From Aeromicrobium sp. (GTDB lineage: Bacteria > Actinomycetota > Actinomycetes > Propionibacteriales > Nocardioidaceae), in assembly GCF_023146395.1 (NCBI RefSeq), contig NZ_JAGLCD010000006.1, positions 62,001 to 126,000 of the forward strand: 64,000 nucleotides of DNA, given 5' to 3'. The position numbers and the translations under genes are program-made. This document shows, one piece after another, positions 63,749 to 64,000 of the stretch (position 1 is the first letter of the stretch; every line of letters begins with the position of its first letter). The notes beneath the pieces are model-generated. The model ran no database searches and was not told the origin of the DNA. It worked only from the letters and a program-made list of their open reading frames with translations.

Positions 63749-64000
63749 TCAGGACAGCTGGCCCGCGCGCTCGACGGCCGCGGCGTGACGCAGCTGGCGG
63801 GCCAGGTCGAACAGCCTCGCCGCGCTCAACGGGTCACCGTTCTCGAGCTGGCCGCGGCCCACGGCGGCCACGTGGGCGAAGGCGGCAGCCCGGTCGAGCG
63901 TGACGTCGAAGTCCGAGCGCACGACTCCCCGCAGGACGGCATCGACGAGCCGGACGACGTCGTCGGGCGTGGGCGGCTCGACGACGCCCGCGAGCGCGTT
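63749..64000 (-). CDS. Unknown protein, 3' end only
   Basis: The last 83 codons of a minus-strand gene that runs off the right edge. The visible tail is soluble, with predicted helices (TPDDVVRLVDAVLRGV, TLDRAAAFAHVAAVGRGQLENGDP, SAARLFDLARQLRHAAAVER). It resembles the C-terminal end of a helical repeat protein but I do not recognise a family. It is oriented like ceoB and lies 190 bases upstream of it, so it may share regulation. Confidence 0.5.
   Translation of the reverse strand, partial: NALAGVVEPPTPDDVVRLVDAVLRGVVRSDFDVTLDRAAAFAHVAAVGRGQLENGDPLSAARLFDLARQLRHAAAVERAGQLS

Overview
The window is a high-GC stretch of an actinobacterial chromosome. Gene content and order fit the Propionibacteriales, most likely a Nocardioidaceae member such as Aeromicrobium or Nocardioides; the family is an inference, since no rRNA or other strong marker is present. 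Coding density is high, convergent neighbours often overlap by a few bases, and about twenty starts lie exactly seven bases after the last T of an xANNNT -10 box, which points to many leaderless mRNAs. I saw no rRNA, tRNA, transposase, phage gene or CRISPR array.

Layout. 1-5.7 kb: the end of gatA, gatB, an alpha/beta hydrolase, a patatin-like lipase and an ATP-grasp ligase. 5.7-7.65 kb: a three-gene accessory block. Two SatD-like proteins, each with the motif skeleton of a class III nucleotidyl cyclase plus a C-terminal HTH, flank a small three-helix membrane protein of the Pycsar-effector (PycTM, DUF5706) type; the promoter regions carry repeated dyads. This is the best candidate for an undescribed system. 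7.65-27.8 kb: a branched-chain amino acid region (ilvD, ilvB-ilvN-ilvC, leuB, ilvE, cimA) with attenuator-type leaders before ilvB and cimA and a third leader peptide and hairpin before leuB. Interspersed are an unusual SDR with a zinc ribbon, five tandem paralogous lipoproteins, a MocR regulator divergent from a YczE membrane protein, an O-methyltransferase, a quinone-reductase-like gene and aspA.

27.8-38.3 kb: two paralogous single-pass membrane proteins, a GNAT, small lipoproteins, a zinc uptake operon (znuA-znuC-znuB-zur), glyS, a dihydrouridine synthase and a beta-carbonic anhydrase. 38.3-45.1 kb: an envelope operon (lprG-like lipoprotein, P55-like MFS pump, LtaS-like phosphoglycerol transferase) and a topoisomerase A subunit. 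45.2-56.1 kb: a GNAT/acyl-CoA-synthetase-like protein acetyltransferase, DUF5998, a phosphodiesterase, thymidine kinase, sepH, putA and an MFS transporter.

56.1-64 kb: cpfC, then a block whose order closely follows the mycobacterial suhB-DUF4193-DUF3093-dut-DUF3710-OB-DUF3159-ceoC-ceoB neighbourhood, ending in a partial unknown gene.

Functionally the central third makes Val, Leu and Ile. CimA with LeuB suggests isoleucine can be made by the citramalate route, and translation of hydrophobic leader peptides probably tunes expression. The cyclase-like/effector block sits between housekeeping genes, as small defence islands often do.
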